64,000 bases of DNA, taken from Rhizobiaceae bacterium (GTDB lineage Bacteria > Pseudomonadota > Alphaproteobacteria > Rhizobiales > Rhizobiaceae). Both the position numbers and the translations under genes were made by a program. Shown here one piece after another: positions 55,302-64,000 of this stretch. Position 1 is the stretch's first letter. Each line of letters opens with the position of its first letter. The stretch spans positions 3,445,501 to 3,509,500 of the forward strand of contig JAMLJB010000001.1 in the NCBI GenBank assembly GCA_023953835.1, written 5' to 3'. The notes beneath the pieces are model-generated. The model worked only from the letters and a program-made list of their open reading frames with translations, did not search any database and was not told where the DNA came from.

Positions 55302-55969
55302 TGCGCGCCGCGGTCGTGCTGCTGCCGGGGCTCAATCGCGACCGGGACATGATTGCGGCGCTGACCAAGATTTCCGGGACTGCGCCTGTCACTGTCTGGG
55401 AGAGCGACCGCACGGTTCCCGACGTCGACCTGATCGTTATTCCCGGCGGTTTTTCCTATGGGGACTATCTGCGCTGTGGCGCCATCGCCGCGCGAATGCC
55501 GGTGATGCGCGCCGTTGCGGAAAAGGCGGCAAAGGGCGTCATGGTCATGGGCGTCTGCAACGGATTCCAGATCCTGCTCGAGGCAGGTCTGCTGCCCGGT
55601 GCCCTGATGCGCAACCAGTCGCTCAAATTCGTGTGCCGCGAGATCAAGCTGGAAGTGGCCAACGCCAACACCGCCTTCACGCGCAACTACCAGCCCGGTC
55701 AGATCATCCGCTGCCCTGTCGCACATCATGACGGCAATTATTTCGCCGACGCCGATACGTTGAAGCGGCTGGAAGGCGAAGGCCAGGTGGTCTTCCGATA
55801 CGCGGAAGGAACCAACCCCAACGGATCGGTGAACGACATCGCCGGGATCATCAATGAAAACGGCAATGTGCTTGGTCTGATGCCTCATCCCGAAAACCTG
55901 ATCGAAGCCGCGCATGGCGGAATCGACGGTCGCGCATTGTTTGAAAGCGTGCTCGGAAAGGCCGCCTGA
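55301..55969 (+). CDS. purQ: Phosphoribosylformylglycinamidine synthase glutaminase PurQ
   Basis: This 222-residue class I glutamine amidotransferase has the nucleophile motif [11 protein letters not shown] (cysteine), [23 protein letters not shown] and the catalytic His-x-Glu in GLMPHPENL. It supplies ammonia to PurL. The ATG at 55301 is correct by family; the frame is open 19 codons upstream within purS. Its TGA overlaps the next gene's ATG (TGATG). Confidence 0.96.
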   Translation: MRAAVVLLPGLNRDRDMIAALTKISGTAPVTVWESDRTVPDVDLIVIPGGFSYGDYLRCGAIAARMPVMRAVAEKAAKGVMVMGVCNGFQILLEAGLLPGALMRNQSLKFVCREIKLEVANANTAFTRNYQPGQIIRCPVAHHDGNYFADADTLKRLEGEGQVVFRYAEGTNPNGSVNDIAGIINENGNVLGLMPHPENLIEAAHGGIDGRALFESVLGKAA

Positions 55970-56376
55970 TGCAGCCAAGCCGCCTTCCTGTCGCGGCCCT
56001 TGCGGCGCTTGCATTGCTCGCGGGTTGCCAGCAGGCACCGAGGTCGACCACGCAAGGCGGCGGAAAAAGCGCGTCGTTGCGCGCGATGGAGCAGGTGGCG
56101 ACTGCGGCGCATAAATGCTGGTTTGCCAGCAAGGACCCCGCTTTCCGCGCCTATCGCTTCGCGAACGAACTCAACTCCATGAGCGGCCAGCCGCGTTTCC
56201 TTCTGGTTCCGGCCAAGAATTATGGCGGCCTGCCCGCGCTCGTCGTGCAGGCGCGCGGCTCTTCGAGCCGAGTCGAGGTGTTCGGCCCGCTGATGAACGA
56301 ACCGGTCGCGGCACGAATCAACGCTGATGTCGCGCGCTGGTCGGGCGGCGATTCCTCCTGTGGAGCAAGCGCCTGA
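55969..56376 (+). CDS. Small putative lipoprotein of unknown function
   Basis: This 135-residue protein has a signal peptide with lipobox LLAGC (Cys20), so it is probably lipid-anchored. The mature part contains CWFASKDPAFRAYRFANELNS and RFLLVPAKNYGGLPALVVQA, with one further cysteine near the end. I recognise no named family. It begins on the purQ stop, so it is co-transcribed with the purine genes, though a functional link is not obvious. Confidence 0.75.
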   Translation: MQPSRLPVAALAALALLAGCQQAPRSTTQGGGKSASLRAMEQVATAAHKCWFASKDPAFRAYRFANELNSMSGQPRFLLVPAKNYGGLPALVVQARGSSSRVEVFGPLMNEPVAARINADVARWSGGDSSCGASA

Positions 56377-56504
56377 ATGCGCGATATGCCGGGGAAGCCT
56401 TGACTTTCCCGATTGCTTGAGTATGTGTCGCGCCAACTTTCCGCATTTGGCCGACCTTGAACGCTGACGCGGACATCAAATCATTTTGCTGACGGGTATC
56501 GATC

Positions 56505-56672
56505 ATGGCCAAAGCCGCGAACATAAAGATCAAGCTGCTCTCCACCGCCGACACCGGCTATTTCTATGTGACGAGCAAGAACAGCCGCACCAAGACCGAG
56601 AAGTTCTCGTTCAAGAAGTATGACCCGATTGCGCGCAAGCACGTCGAGTTCAAGGAAACCAAGATCAAGTAA
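56505..56672 (+). CDS. rpmG: Ribosomal protein L33
   Basis: This short gene encodes 55 residues: [20 protein letters not shown], then [20 protein letters not shown] and a basic tail. It is the alphaproteobacterial L33 type without the zinc cysteine pairs, so it does not depend on zinc. A candidate promoter TTGACT (56400-56405) with TATGTG 16 bases on lies upstream, and a hairpin terminator downstream. Confidence 0.96.
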   Translation: MAKAANIKIKLLSTADTGYFYVTSKNSRTKTEKFSFKKYDPIARKHVEFKETKIK

Positions 56673-56717
56673 GATCGGGTTTCGTCCGTCGGACGATCGT
56701 GCTTCGAAGAGTGTTCG

Positions 56718-56744
56718 CCGCGCCCCGCAACGGGTGCGGTTTTT
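56718..56744 (+). terminator. Terminator of rpmG
   Basis: CCGC-G-CCCG and CGGG-T-GCGG pair across a short loop (56718-56739), followed by TTTTT (56740-56744). This fits an intrinsic terminator about 46 bases after the rpmG stop. Confidence 0.75.
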
Positions 56745-56840
56745 GCGTTATGTCCCGCGGTCTTTCCAATAATTTTTTTTAGTGTTCGCTAATCAAGAAA
56801 TTTGAGCTATCCAGCGCTGAGAATTTCAGGTTCCAGCGCG

Positions 56841-58835
56841 ATGGTCGTTCCGAACGTCAACAATGCCGAGGCGCAAGCCTACCAATCCGCGTTGCGGGCC
56901 TATAGCCAGCGCGACTATGCGCAGGCTGCAAAATTGCTCCAGCCGCTTGTAGCACGTAGGCCGCGCTTTGCGGAGGCGCATCACCTGCTCGGCCTCTGCT
57001 GCTATCTAAGGGGTGAACTCATTGCGGCGGAGCGACATGTCCGGCGTGCGCTCTCAATCACCAAGCATTCCGATTTCTACCAGAACCTCGGCATGATCCT
57101 GCAGCAGCTCGGCAACGCCGATGGCGCCGCGGAAGTCTATGAGGCTGCGCTTCGCCTGAATCCGCAATCGCCGAAAGCCTGCAACAACCTTGCCAACATC
57201 CAGTTGGGCCGAAACAGGCTGGATGAGGCCGTTGAGCTTTACCGGAAAGCGCTCGCCATGCAGCCGAACTATGCCATCGGCTACAAGAACCTCGGCACCT
57301 GCCTGCTGCGATTGAAGCGCTACGACGAGGCGGAGGCAGCACTGAGGCGTGCTATCGAACTCGACCCATCCTTTACCGAGTGCAGGCAGAAGCTTGCCAA
57401 CCTGCTTGTCCACACGGAACGTTTCGATGACGCATTCGAGGTCTACCGATCTGTGCAGGACTGGCGGCATCTGCAATTCGCCAAGCGCAACATTGGCGAC
57501 TGGAGCGGGCTTGAAAGCATAGACGAGGGTTTCCTCGCCCAGTTGAACGGCGATAACCCGCCAGCATGCCCGCCATGGGAACCGATGCAGATGCCAGGCG
57601 TCAGTGCGGAGCTTCTGCGCCGGACGGCTTTCAACTTTGCCGTAAAGGAAATCCCGGAACTGCTGGCCCCGCCAATCTTTACAGGCAGCCGCAAGCCGGA
57701 TGCAGGCGAGCGGCTGAGAATTGGCTATCTGTCCTCGGATTTCTTCAACCACGCAACCATGCACCTGTTCGCTGGCGTCCTCGAAAACCATGATCGCGAG
57801 GCTCTCGACATCAGGATTTATTCTTATTCGCCGCGACGCGAGGACGGCTTCACCCAACGGCTGGAGAATACGGCCTTGCCCGTCACCGATCTTCTCGATC
57901 TCTCGAATCAAGTTGCGGCGAGCCGGATCAATGATGACCGGATCGACATTCTGGTCGACCTGAAAGGCTATACCTCCGGCGCGCGGCTCGGTATCACGGC
58001 GCTGCGCCCTGCCCCGGTCATCGTCAACTGGCTCGGTTATCCGGGCACGCTCGGCCACCCAAGGCTTGCGGACTACATCATCGGCGACCCTACCGTTACA
58101 CCTCCCGAACACGCTGAATTCTACAGCGAACGGCTGGCGTTGATGCCGCATTGCTACCAGCCGAACGACAGGCGGCGGCCATTGCCAAGCGCACCCTCGC
58201 GATCCGCCGTCGGGCTGCCCGAGGACGCCCTTGTGTTTTGCAGCTTCAACCAATTCGTGAAGCTCAACCCGCCGACCTTCGATATATGGAGCCGCTTACT
58301 TCTTTCCGTTCCAAACGGCGTTCTCTGGCTGTTGAAGCCGAAGCAGTCCGTCGCGCCAGACAACCTCATTCGCGAAATGAACGCGCTTGGCGTGAATTCT
58401 GACCGGATCGTGTTTGCGCCGTTCTCGCCCCAGACAAAGCATCTGGCGCGCCTCGGCCTTGCCGACATCGCGCTGGACACCTTTCCCTGCAACTCGCACA
58501 CGACCGCAAGCGATGCGCTATGGGCCGGCGTGCCGCTCGTCACCTTCAAGGGAGAGACATTCGCCGGCAGGGTCGCGGCGAGCTTGCTTGCCGCGCATGG
58601 CTTTCCGGAATTGATCGCCGAGAACGAAACCGATTATTTCGAAATCGCTCACAGGCTTGCGACGAATTCCGACCAACGTGCCGCCCTGCGCGCCCGTATC
58701 AGCGACGCGCGTCTCATGTCACCGCTGTTCGACACGGCAAGGTTCACGTCCGACCTTGAGCGGCTCTATCGCGCAATCGCTGAAAACCACAGCAAGCCCG
58801 AGGCGGAACGCAAGCCTGTCGTCACGATTGGCTGA
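56841..58835 (+). CDS. TPR plus O-GlcNAc-transferase-like glycosyltransferase (GT41)
   Basis: About 664 residues: N-terminal TPR repeats (~15-225; for example YQNLGMILQQLGNADGAAEV and AIGYKNLGTCLLRLKRYDEA), then a GT41 catalytic region (~280-640) with IGYLSSDFFNHATMHL, containing the conserved histidine, LVDLKGYT, WLGYPGTLG, LLKPKQS with the UDP-binding lysine, and DTFPCNSHTTASDALWAGVPLVT. This mirrors eukaryotic OGT. Bacterial members glycosylate proteins, but the target is unknown. ATG 56841 is chosen over TTG 56802. It stands alone after rpmG. Confidence 0.88.
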   Translation: MVVPNVNNAEAQAYQSALRAYSQRDYAQAAKLLQPLVARRPRFAEAHHLLGLCCYLRGELIAAERHVRRALSITKHSDFYQNLGMILQQLGNADGAAEVYEAALRLNPQSPKACNNLANIQLGRNRLDEAVELYRKALAMQPNYAIGYKNLGTCLLRLKRYDEAEAALRRAIELDPSFTECRQKLANLLVHTERFDDAFEVYRSVQDWRHLQFAKRNIGDWSGLESIDEGFLAQLNGDNPPACPPWEPMQMPGVSAELLRRTAFNFAVKEIPELLAPPIFTGSRKPDAGERLRIGYLSSDFFNHATMHLFAGVLENHDREALDIRIYSYSPRREDGFTQRLENTALPVTDLLDLSNQVAASRINDDRIDILVDLKGYTSGARLGITALRPAPVIVNWLGYPGTLGHPRLADYIIGDPTVTPPEHAEFYSERLALMPHCYQPNDRRRPLPSAPSRSAVGLPEDALVFCSFNQFVKLNPPTFDIWSRLLLSVPNGVLWLLKPKQSVAPDNLIREMNALGVNSDRIVFAPFSPQTKHLARLGLADIALDTFPCNSHTTASDALWAGVPLVTFKGETFAGRVAASLLAAHGFPELIAENETDYFEIAHRLATNSDQRAALRARISDARLMSPLFDTARFTSDLERLYRAIAENHSKPEAERKPVVTIG

Positions 58836-59075
58836 GAGTGGGTGCCGACCGGAACTGACAGCGGAACGAGGAGGCCACTATACGTCAGCGCCGGTCGGCG
58901 AACCCCATTTGTCAGGAGATGCGGCGGACCTGAGCCATGGGGTACAAGCCATGAAGTTAACTCACACTTGGCTTGTAAAAATTATCGTCGGTTAATTCCT
59001 ATTAGAAATCAACGATTTCTTAACCAAACTGGCGAGGCATTTGACGTTAACGTAAACAAGTAAAGTTACTTGCCG

Positions 59076-60443
59076 TCATGCCGCAGTCGCGACCACGCGA
59101 TTTCGTCCGGTGTTTTTGGCCTGATAGAGAGCGCTGTCCGCACGCCGCATGAGCGCCGAAACGCTGTCCGCTCCATATCCGATGGAAGCCACTCCAATGC
59201 TGACCGTGACATGCACGGCCTTGCCGGATATGAGAAACTCTTCCTTCTCGATGTCGTGACGCACACGTTCGGCCACGCGCTCCGCGAGCGAAGGTTCCGT
59301 GTCAGGCATGATGACCACGAATTCCTCGCCGCCGAACCTGCAAACGAGGTCTATGCCGCGCACATTCGCGCGAATGCGCCGAGCAAATTCCTTGAGCACC
59401 TGGTCGCCTCCGTCGTGCCCATAGGTGTCGTTGATGTCCTTGAACCTGTCGAGGTCGGTTATCATGATGGACAGCGGCCTGCGGCGCGTCACCGCGCGCT
59501 CGAACAGTGTTTCCATGTGGCTGTCGAGATATCTGCGGTTGTGAAGCCCGGTGAGGCCGTCGATGACTGCCATCTCGATCGTTTCGGCCACGCTTAGCCG
59601 AAGCTGGTCATTGTACATCTTGCGCCGCACCTGTGTGCGGATGCGCGCCGTAAGTTCCTGCCGGTCTACCGGGCGCGTCACATAGTCGTGTACGCCAAGC
59701 TCGAACGCGCGCATGACGCGCGCTTCCTCGCCCTCATCCGCGATGAGAATAACCGGGACATAGCGCGTGCGGTCGAACGATTGGAGCTGTGAGCAGAGCC
59801 GCAACGGATCGAACTGCGAAGCTCGCGTCGATACGAGGATGCAGTCGGGCGCCCGGTCAACGGCGAGAAACACGCCCTCATTGGCGCCGTTGGCGATGTC
59901 GACCTCGCAGAACCGGCTCAATATCTCCGCCGTGCGCTGCGCCGAATCCGCATTTTCGTCGATCAGCAACACATTTGGCGAATTGGTCAGTTCAGGCAGC
60001 CTGCGGCCCAGCATTTCCTGGATGCCGATGCTTCGCGTCGTCGAGGCGCGCAGGCGCAGTTCGTCGGTGAGCGATTTCAGCCGCACGAGACTCCGCACGC
60101 GCGAAAGGAGTTGCAGGTCCTTCACGGGCTTCGTCAGGAAATCATCTGCGCCGGCTTCGAGGCCCGCAACGCGGTCCGATGCCCGGTCGAGCGCGGTCAC
60201 CATGATGATCGGGATATGAGACGTGCCCGGATCGCCCTTGAGGCGGCGGCAGACTTCAAAGCCGTCCATGCCGGGCATCATCACGTCCAGCAGCACGATG
60301 TCGATGGCATCCCGGTCGCAGATTTCCAGCGCTTCGAAGCCATCCGCTGCCGTCACGACATCGAAATATTCCGCGGTCAGGCGCGCTTCGAGCAGCTTCA
60401 CATTCGCGGGAACGTCGTCAACGACAAGAATGCGTGCTGTCAT
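59076..60443 (-). CDS. pleD: Diguanylate cyclase response regulator PleD
   Basis: This 455-residue protein has a first receiver with Asp in VLLDVMMPG, a second receiver-like adaptor (~155-280; VLLIDENADSA), and a GGDEF domain with active site RFGGEEF and the inhibitory I-site RGID just before it. This is the PleD order. It makes cyclic di-GMP when phosphorylated and controls the swarmer-to-stalked type transition. Its ATG overlaps the divK stop by one base, so both are co-translated. Confidence 0.95.
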   Translation of the reverse strand: MTARILVVDDVPANVKLLEARLTAEYFDVVTAADGFEALEICDRDAIDIVLLDVMMPGMDGFEVCRRLKGDPGTSHIPIIMVTALDRASDRVAGLEAGADDFLTKPVKDLQLLSRVRSLVRLKSLTDELRLRASTTRSIGIQEMLGRRLPELTNSPNVLLIDENADSAQRTAEILSRFCEVDIANGANEGVFLAVDRAPDCILVSTRASQFDPLRLCSQLQSFDRTRYVPVILIADEGEEARVMRAFELGVHDYVTRPVDRQELTARIRTQVRRKMYNDQLRLSVAETIEMAVIDGLTGLHNRRYLDSHMETLFERAVTRRRPLSIMITDLDRFKDINDTYGHDGGDQVLKEFARRIRANVRGIDLVCRFGGEEFVVIMPDTEPSLAERVAERVRHDIEKEEFLISGKAVHVTVSIGVASIGYGADSVSALMRRADSALYQAKNTGRNRVVATAA

Positions 60444-60814
60444 CAGGCATCGCCAAGATAGGATTTGATTGTTTCGATGAAGCGCGGAACCGAGATGGGT
60501 TTGGAGATATAGGCCTCGCAACCTCCCTGCCTGATACGCTCCTCATCGCCCTTCATGGCGAAAGCCGTGACCGCGATGATGGGTATATGCAGCAGGTTTT
60601 CGTCTTCCTTAAGCCAGCGGATGACATCCAGCCCGGAGACCTCTGGAAGCTGGATATCCATGAGGATCAGGTCTGGACTGTGCCGCCGTGCCAGATCGAG
60701 CGCGTCCAACCCGTTGCGGGTCCGCACCGTCTCATAGCCGCTCGCTTCGATCAGGTCGCGGAAGAGCTTCATATTCAGCTCATTATCCTCGACGATCATC
60801 ACCTTCTTTGGCAT
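60443..60814 (-). CDS. divK: Single-domain response regulator DivK
   Basis: This 123-residue receiver has [20 protein letters not shown], the phosphoacceptor Asp53 in [13 protein letters not shown], and [13 protein letters not shown] and YISKPIS, nearly the textbook DivK sequence. DivK links DivJ/PleC with the CtrA pathway to control the cell cycle. The ATG at 60814 gives the family length; ATG 60829 is possible. The upstream gap to the DUF3572 gene is about 170 bases and AT-richer than the genes. Confidence 0.95.
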   Translation of the reverse strand: MPKKVMIVEDNELNMKLFRDLIEASGYETVRTRNGLDALDLARRHSPDLILMDIQLPEVSGLDVIRWLKEDENLLHIPIIAVTAFAMKGDEERIRQGGCEAYISKPISVPRFIETIKSYLGDA

Positions 60815-60981
60815 TGCAGTTTCGCCCATTGCCTTTTGCGGGAATCCTTCAAAGCATAAATGTCCGATCCCGCGGCACAACCCGCCCCGACGCTAACTTG
60901 AGAACATTGACGAATAGGTAATTACCCCGTGAAAACTGGTGATATACGCAATGAAGTGTAACTTCCGATTCAGGATTCCAG

Positions 60982-61281
60982 ATGTCCGCGACGCGTGAAA
61001 GCACCGAAGCCGCCGAGCAACTCGCAATCGAGGCGCTGGCCTACATTGCGGGAGACCCCACGCTGATGAGCCGGTTCCTCGCGCTGACGGGCATAGAGGC
61101 GGCATCGATAAGGCAGGCCGCCGCGCAGCCCGGATTTCTGGCCGGCGTGCTGCATTTCATTGCGGCACACGAACCGACCCTGCTCGCGTTCGCGGATGCA
61201 CGGTCGATCCCGCCCGGCGACGTGCTCAAGGCGATGCGCGCTCTGCCGCTTGGCGAGGACGCGCACGAACGCTCCACCTGA
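60982..61281 (+). CDS. DUF3572-family protein
   Basis: This 99-residue helical protein has AEQLAIEALAYIAGDPTLMS and FLALTGIEAASIRQAAAQPG, fitting DUF3572, a small family frequent near divK and dinB in Rhizobiales. It has no signal peptide or membrane helix. The function is unknown; conserved neighbourhood hints at a cell-cycle or DNA-linked role, but no evidence here supports that further. Confidence 0.85.
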   Translation: MSATRESTEAAEQLAIEALAYIAGDPTLMSRFLALTGIEAASIRQAAAQPGFLAGVLHFIAAHEPTLLAFADARSIPPGDVLKAMRALPLGEDAHERST

Positions 61282-61344
61282 CATCCGCCTGTTGTTGGTT
61301 GGCTTGCGCTGGAATATTGTCTGCCCGACGCGAGCAAGGTCGAT

Positions 61345-62673
61345 ATGCCTGCCACCACCGCCGATCCGGAAAGCGGCTTTTGCCGGGATTGCCTGAAGCG
61401 GCAACAGCGGCACGCAATGCGTTGTTTTCATTGCGGTAGTCCACGCATCCTGCGGCACCCGGAACTCTATTCCCTGCGCATCGCGCATATCGATTGCGAC
61501 GCATTCTACGCCGCCGTCGAAAAACGCGACCGGCCCGAACTCAAGGACAAGCCGGTCATTGTCGGCGGCGGCAAACGCGGTGTGGTTTCGACCGCATGCT
61601 ACATCGCGCGCATCCGGGGTGTGCGCTCCGCGATGCCGATGTTCAAGGCGCTTGAAGCCTGTCCGGATGCCATCGTGCTCAAGCCGGACATGGAAAAATA
61701 TGTGCGGGTGGGGCGTGAAATCCGCTCTATGATGCAAGCCCTGACGCCGTTGGTCGAGCCGATATCCATCGATGAGGCGTTCCTCGATCTTTCGGGAACG
61801 GAGAAATTGCATGGAGAGCCGCCCGCCCTCGTGCTCGCCCGGTTCGCGCTCGCGGTCGAACGTGAAGTAGGCGTCTCGGTGTCCGCCGGCCTTTCCTACT
61901 GCAAGTTTCTCGCCAAGGTGGCTTCGGACTTCCACAAGCCGCGCGGCTTCTCGGTCATCGGCGAAAGCGAGGCGGTGGAATTCCTCAAGGAACAGCCCGT
62001 TTCGCTGATATGGGGCGTCGGCAAGGTCTTTGCCGCCACGCTGGAGCAGGACGGCATCAAAACAATCGGCCAGATCCAGAACATGGAGCTGAACGATCTG
62101 CTGCGTCGGTATGGAACGATGGGCAGCAGGCTTTACCACCTCGCGCGGGGAGTGGATGAGCGCTCGGTCCACCCAGAGCACGCCGCCAAGAACGTGTCGG
62201 CTGAAACCACATTCAATTCCGACCTGTCGTCGCGGGCCGAGCTTGCGCCGATCCTGCGCGCGCTTTCAGAAAAAGTCTCCGCGCGATTGAAGAAATCCGG
62301 AATTGCGGGGCGCACCGTGGTGCTCAAGCTCAAGACATCCGATTTCAGGATACGCACCCGCAATCGGCAACTGACGGCCCCTACGCAGCTCGCCGACCGG
62401 ATATTCGAAACCGCCATGCCGCTTCTGGAAAAGGAGCTGGACGGCACCCGCTTCCGGCTGCTGGGTGTCGGCGTCCACGACCTTGAAGCGCCGGACAAGG
62501 CCGACCCGCCGGACCTGATCGACACGCGCGCGACGCGACGTGCGAAGGCGGAGCAGGCAATCGACACGCTGTGCGAGAAATTCGGCAAGAAGGCAGTGGA
62601 GACAGGCTATACGTTTGGCCGCTCGGCGCGCTTCGAGCCGCAGCAGCCGTCCGACCGCGAGGACGATTTTTGA
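61345..62673 (+). CDS. dinB: DNA polymerase IV (DinB) with N-terminal zinc motif
   Basis: This 442-residue Y-family polymerase has the palm motifs [15 protein letters not shown] and [11 protein letters not shown] (catalytic acids), the finger segment [15 protein letters not shown] and the IWGVGKV helix-hairpin-helix. Before the polymerase comes a ~40-residue extension with Cys13, Cys16, Cys27 and Cys30 (CxxC-x10-CxxC), a likely zinc ribbon absent from E. coli DinB. It copies past damaged bases. AAGG precedes ATG 61345. The C-terminal acidic end (REDDF) could contact the clamp, but no clear QxxLF motif is seen. Confidence 0.93.
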   Translation: MPATTADPESGFCRDCLKRQQRHAMRCFHCGSPRILRHPELYSLRIAHIDCDAFYAAVEKRDRPELKDKPVIVGGGKRGVVSTACYIARIRGVRSAMPMFKALEACPDAIVLKPDMEKYVRVGREIRSMMQALTPLVEPISIDEAFLDLSGTEKLHGEPPALVLARFALAVEREVGVSVSAGLSYCKFLAKVASDFHKPRGFSVIGESEAVEFLKEQPVSLIWGVGKVFAATLEQDGIKTIGQIQNMELNDLLRRYGTMGSRLYHLARGVDERSVHPEHAAKNVSAETTFNSDLSSRAELAPILRALSEKVSARLKKSGIAGRTVVLKLKTSDFRIRTRNRQLTAPTQLADRIFETAMPLLEKELDGTRFRLLGVGVHDLEAPDKADPPDLIDTRATRRAKAEQAIDTLCEKFGKKAVETGYTFGRSARFEPQQPSDREDDF

Positions 62674-62674
62674 A

Positions 62675-63385
62675 CTAGTTCGTCTTGGCCTGTTCCGGCG
62701 GCGGAATATCGGACTTTTGCTTGCAGGCTTTCAGCCATACATCGTAGACCGCATGCTCCACGGCGCTGATGCCCGGGCTTTCTGCAAACATCCAGCCGGT
62801 GAATATGCGCCGGATCTTGCGGTCCAGCGTGATTTCATCCACCTCCACGAAGGAATCGGTCTTTGGTTCCTCGGCATCGGGCCGAGAGTAGCAGACCTTC
62901 GGCGTGACCTGCAGCGCGCCGAACTGGACCGTTTCGTTGATATAGACATCGAAACTGGTGATGCGCCCGGTGATCTTGTCCAGCCCTGCAAATTCGGCCA
63001 CGGGATTGGTCACCCGTTCGACCTTCTTTTCCTTTTCCGGAACGATCTCCTCGACCGACTCGCCCGTCTGGGGCTGCGGCGGCGGCAATTGCTGGCCGGG
63101 TTGATCCGGCGGCGGTAATGGCTGCGCCTGTTGGGGCTGCGCCTGCGGGTCGGGGTTCAGCCAATCGGGCTCGGCCTGGGCCGGCGCTGTTTCCTCACCC
63201 GGCAACGGCAATTCGAGCGGGGGCCGCGGCGGGTCGAGCTCCTGCGATTCGACGGGCGGAAACGTGTCGATGGGAGGAAGCTCGTCCACGGCATCCTGCG
63301 CATGCGCCAGCGAAGCCGCAAAGCAGGCCGCGCCGATAAAGGCTGCGGCGCGGATCAGGGCGCGATTGCGTCTAGTTGAAATCAT
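62675..63385 (-). CDS. DUF2155-family periplasmic protein
   Basis: This 236-residue protein has a signal peptide (cleavage after AHA, near residue 29), a Pro/Gln-rich segment (~35-110), and a C-terminal DUF2155 domain (~125-225) with DKITGRITSFDVYINETVQF, CYSRP and FTGWMFAESPG. DUF2155 proteins are confined mainly to alphaproteobacteria and usually lie near NDUFA12 and aat; here NDUFA12 is next to it but aat is ~16 kb away. Function is unknown. It ends 1 base after the dinB stop in convergent orientation. Confidence 0.9.
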   Translation of the reverse strand: MISTRRNRALIRAAAFIGAACFAASLAHAQDAVDELPPIDTFPPVESQELDPPRPPLELPLPGEETAPAQAEPDWLNPDPQAQPQQAQPLPPPDQPGQQLPPPQPQTGESVEEIVPEKEKKVERVTNPVAEFAGLDKITGRITSFDVYINETVQFGALQVTPKVCYSRPDAEEPKTDSFVEVDEITLDRKIRRIFTGWMFAESPGISAVEHAVYDVWLKACKQKSDIPPPEQAKTN

Positions 63386-63466
63386 GCGGTCGCGCTCGTC
63401 CCAAGCGTCTGTTCGAACCATGCGTAGCCGGAAATTGTGGCGGAAAACGCATGGCGCGCAAATGCG

Positions 63467-63865
63467 TCACCCGCCCGGCGTCCAGGCATCATAATCGCCG
63501 GTGACCTGCGGACGGTGGCCCGTACCGAGTATCGATCCCTTCGGATGATAGGCTTGCGCCGTGCCGGTCAGGTTCGGCTCGTGCGGCTTTTGCCAATCAC
63601 GCGGCTTGTAGTTCTCGGCAACCGGCGGCGTGTCCACCCGATGATGCATCCAGCCATGCCAACCGGGTGGAATGCGCGAAGCTTCAGACGTGCCGTTATA
63701 GATGACCCAGCGGCGCGTGCGCCCTTCGGAGTCCTTGCCGCCTTCGTAATAGACATTGCCCTGTTCGTCTTCGCCAACCCTGGTGCCAAAGCGCCAGGTG
63801 TGGAAGCGGGTGTTCAGGGTCTGCCCGTTCCACCACGTAAAGAACTGGGTGAAGAAGGTTTTCAT
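63467..63865 (-). CDS. NADH:ubiquinone oxidoreductase subunit NDUFA12 family
   Basis: This 132-residue protein has MKTFFTQFFTWWNGQTLNTR, FGTRVGEDEQGNVYYEGGKD, RRWVIYNG, IPPGWHGWMHH and a tail with HEPNLTGT, all conserved in NDUFA12 (B17.2), an accessory subunit of complex I shared by mitochondria and alphaproteobacteria. It sits 81 bases upstream of the DUF2155 gene on the same strand. Other complex I genes are not in the window. Confidence 0.95.
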   Translation of the reverse strand: MKTFFTQFFTWWNGQTLNTRFHTWRFGTRVGEDEQGNVYYEGGKDSEGRTRRWVIYNGTSEASRIPPGWHGWMHHRVDTPPVAENYKPRDWQKPHEPNLTGTAQAYHPKGSILGTGHRPQVTGDYDAWTPGG

Positions 63866-64000
63866 CGCTTTCCTCGGCTCTCAACCGGCCTTTCGCCTTA
63901 TGGCTTTGCCAAGCCCATCTTGCAAGCGGTTAGAGTGTGCCCATGACCTGCAAAAAGCCATCTTTGGCATGAAACCGCACAGCATGCTTCAATATAACCG

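Noticed and set aside
57054..58253. 399-codon antisense frame in the OGT-like gene
   Set aside because: It is a shadow of a gene with complete TPR and GT41 motifs.
63969..64000. Short open frame (MKPHSM...) running off the right edge
   Set aside because: Eleven codons without a ribosome-binding site are too little to call a gene.
1..64000. Insertion sequences, prophage, CRISPR arrays, integrase or attachment sites beside tRNA-Leu
   Set aside because: No transposase, integrase, repeat-spacer pattern or duplicated tRNA end was seen; the only long repeats are inside the coiled-coil gene.

Overview
The window is about 64 kb of high-G+C, densely packed DNA with no mobile element, CRISPR array or rRNA that I can see. 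Gene content and order point to an alphaproteobacterium of the Rhizobiales (Hyphomicrobiales), probably close to Mesorhizobium and other Phyllobacteriaceae. Markers are a GPR/RgsE-type giant growth-pole protein, a RirA iron regulator with its three cysteines, a DivK-PleD pair, the ATPase zeta subunit (DUF1476) next to purC-purS-purQ, an alphaproteobacterial RNase E with an insertion in its S1 domain, NDUFA12 beside a DUF2155 protein, and a succinoglycan-type exo cluster. The species is inferred, not proven.

Layout. 1-4.85 kb: the 3' part of a giant coiled-coil protein made of exact 76-residue and then 29-residue repeats. 4.9-8.7 kb (minus): an Mla/MCE lipid transport operon (STAS-MlaE permease, ATPase, MCE protein, lipoprotein). 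8.7-17.0 kb (plus): a dipeptide epimerase, an atypical SDR, a DctB/DctD-type two-component system with a GAFPGA activator loop, and a tripartite tricarboxylate transporter tctC-tctB-tctA. 17.1-17.4 kb: tRNA-Leu(UAA), then a small RNA of two hairpins that each show CCTCCTCCC in the loop, resembling the alphaproteobacterial cuckoo family. 17.4-32.2 kb: an exopolysaccharide cluster. exoY-exoF-exoK-flippase run leftward from a strongly AT-rich control region, with an ExoX/SyrA-like repressor gene diverging from it. A second leftward operon is exoL-exoA-exoM-exoP-exoO-exoQ-glycosyltransferase.

32.4-43 kb holds envelope and housekeeping genes: PBP1A, an AmiC-type amidase, RNase E with a long leader, an aminotransferase, an M48 peptidase with TPRs, and a DsbA-like protein. 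43-49.4 kb carries aroQ-accB-accC-aat, with anmK convergent, then tyrS and an FAH-family hydrolase. 49.4-54 kb carries a MaoC dehydratase, a GNAT acetyltransferase, rirA, a VOC dioxygenase with a possible Tat signal, an RBBP9-type hydrolase, an HpcH/HpaI aldolase and DUF1476. 54-58.8 kb carries purC-purS-purQ, a small lipoprotein, rpmG and a bacterial O-GlcNAc-transferase-like protein. 59-64 kb carries pleD-divK, DUF3572, a DinB polymerase with an N-terminal zinc motif, DUF2155 and NDUFA12.

The most interesting signal is regulatory. The exoY, exoL and GNAT-gene promoters share nearly the same string: a -10 element followed at once by (T/C)TGCAATGCAC. The two exo promoters also have a perfect TTGACA at a 17-bp spacing. 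The same TGCA-N-TGCA core lies upstream of the small RNA and of purC. This suggests an undescribed repressor-type regulon joining exopolysaccharide synthesis to other genes. Missing succinyl-, pyruvyl- and acetyl-transferases and a reduced set of glycosyltransferases suggest a polymer simpler than succinoglycan.
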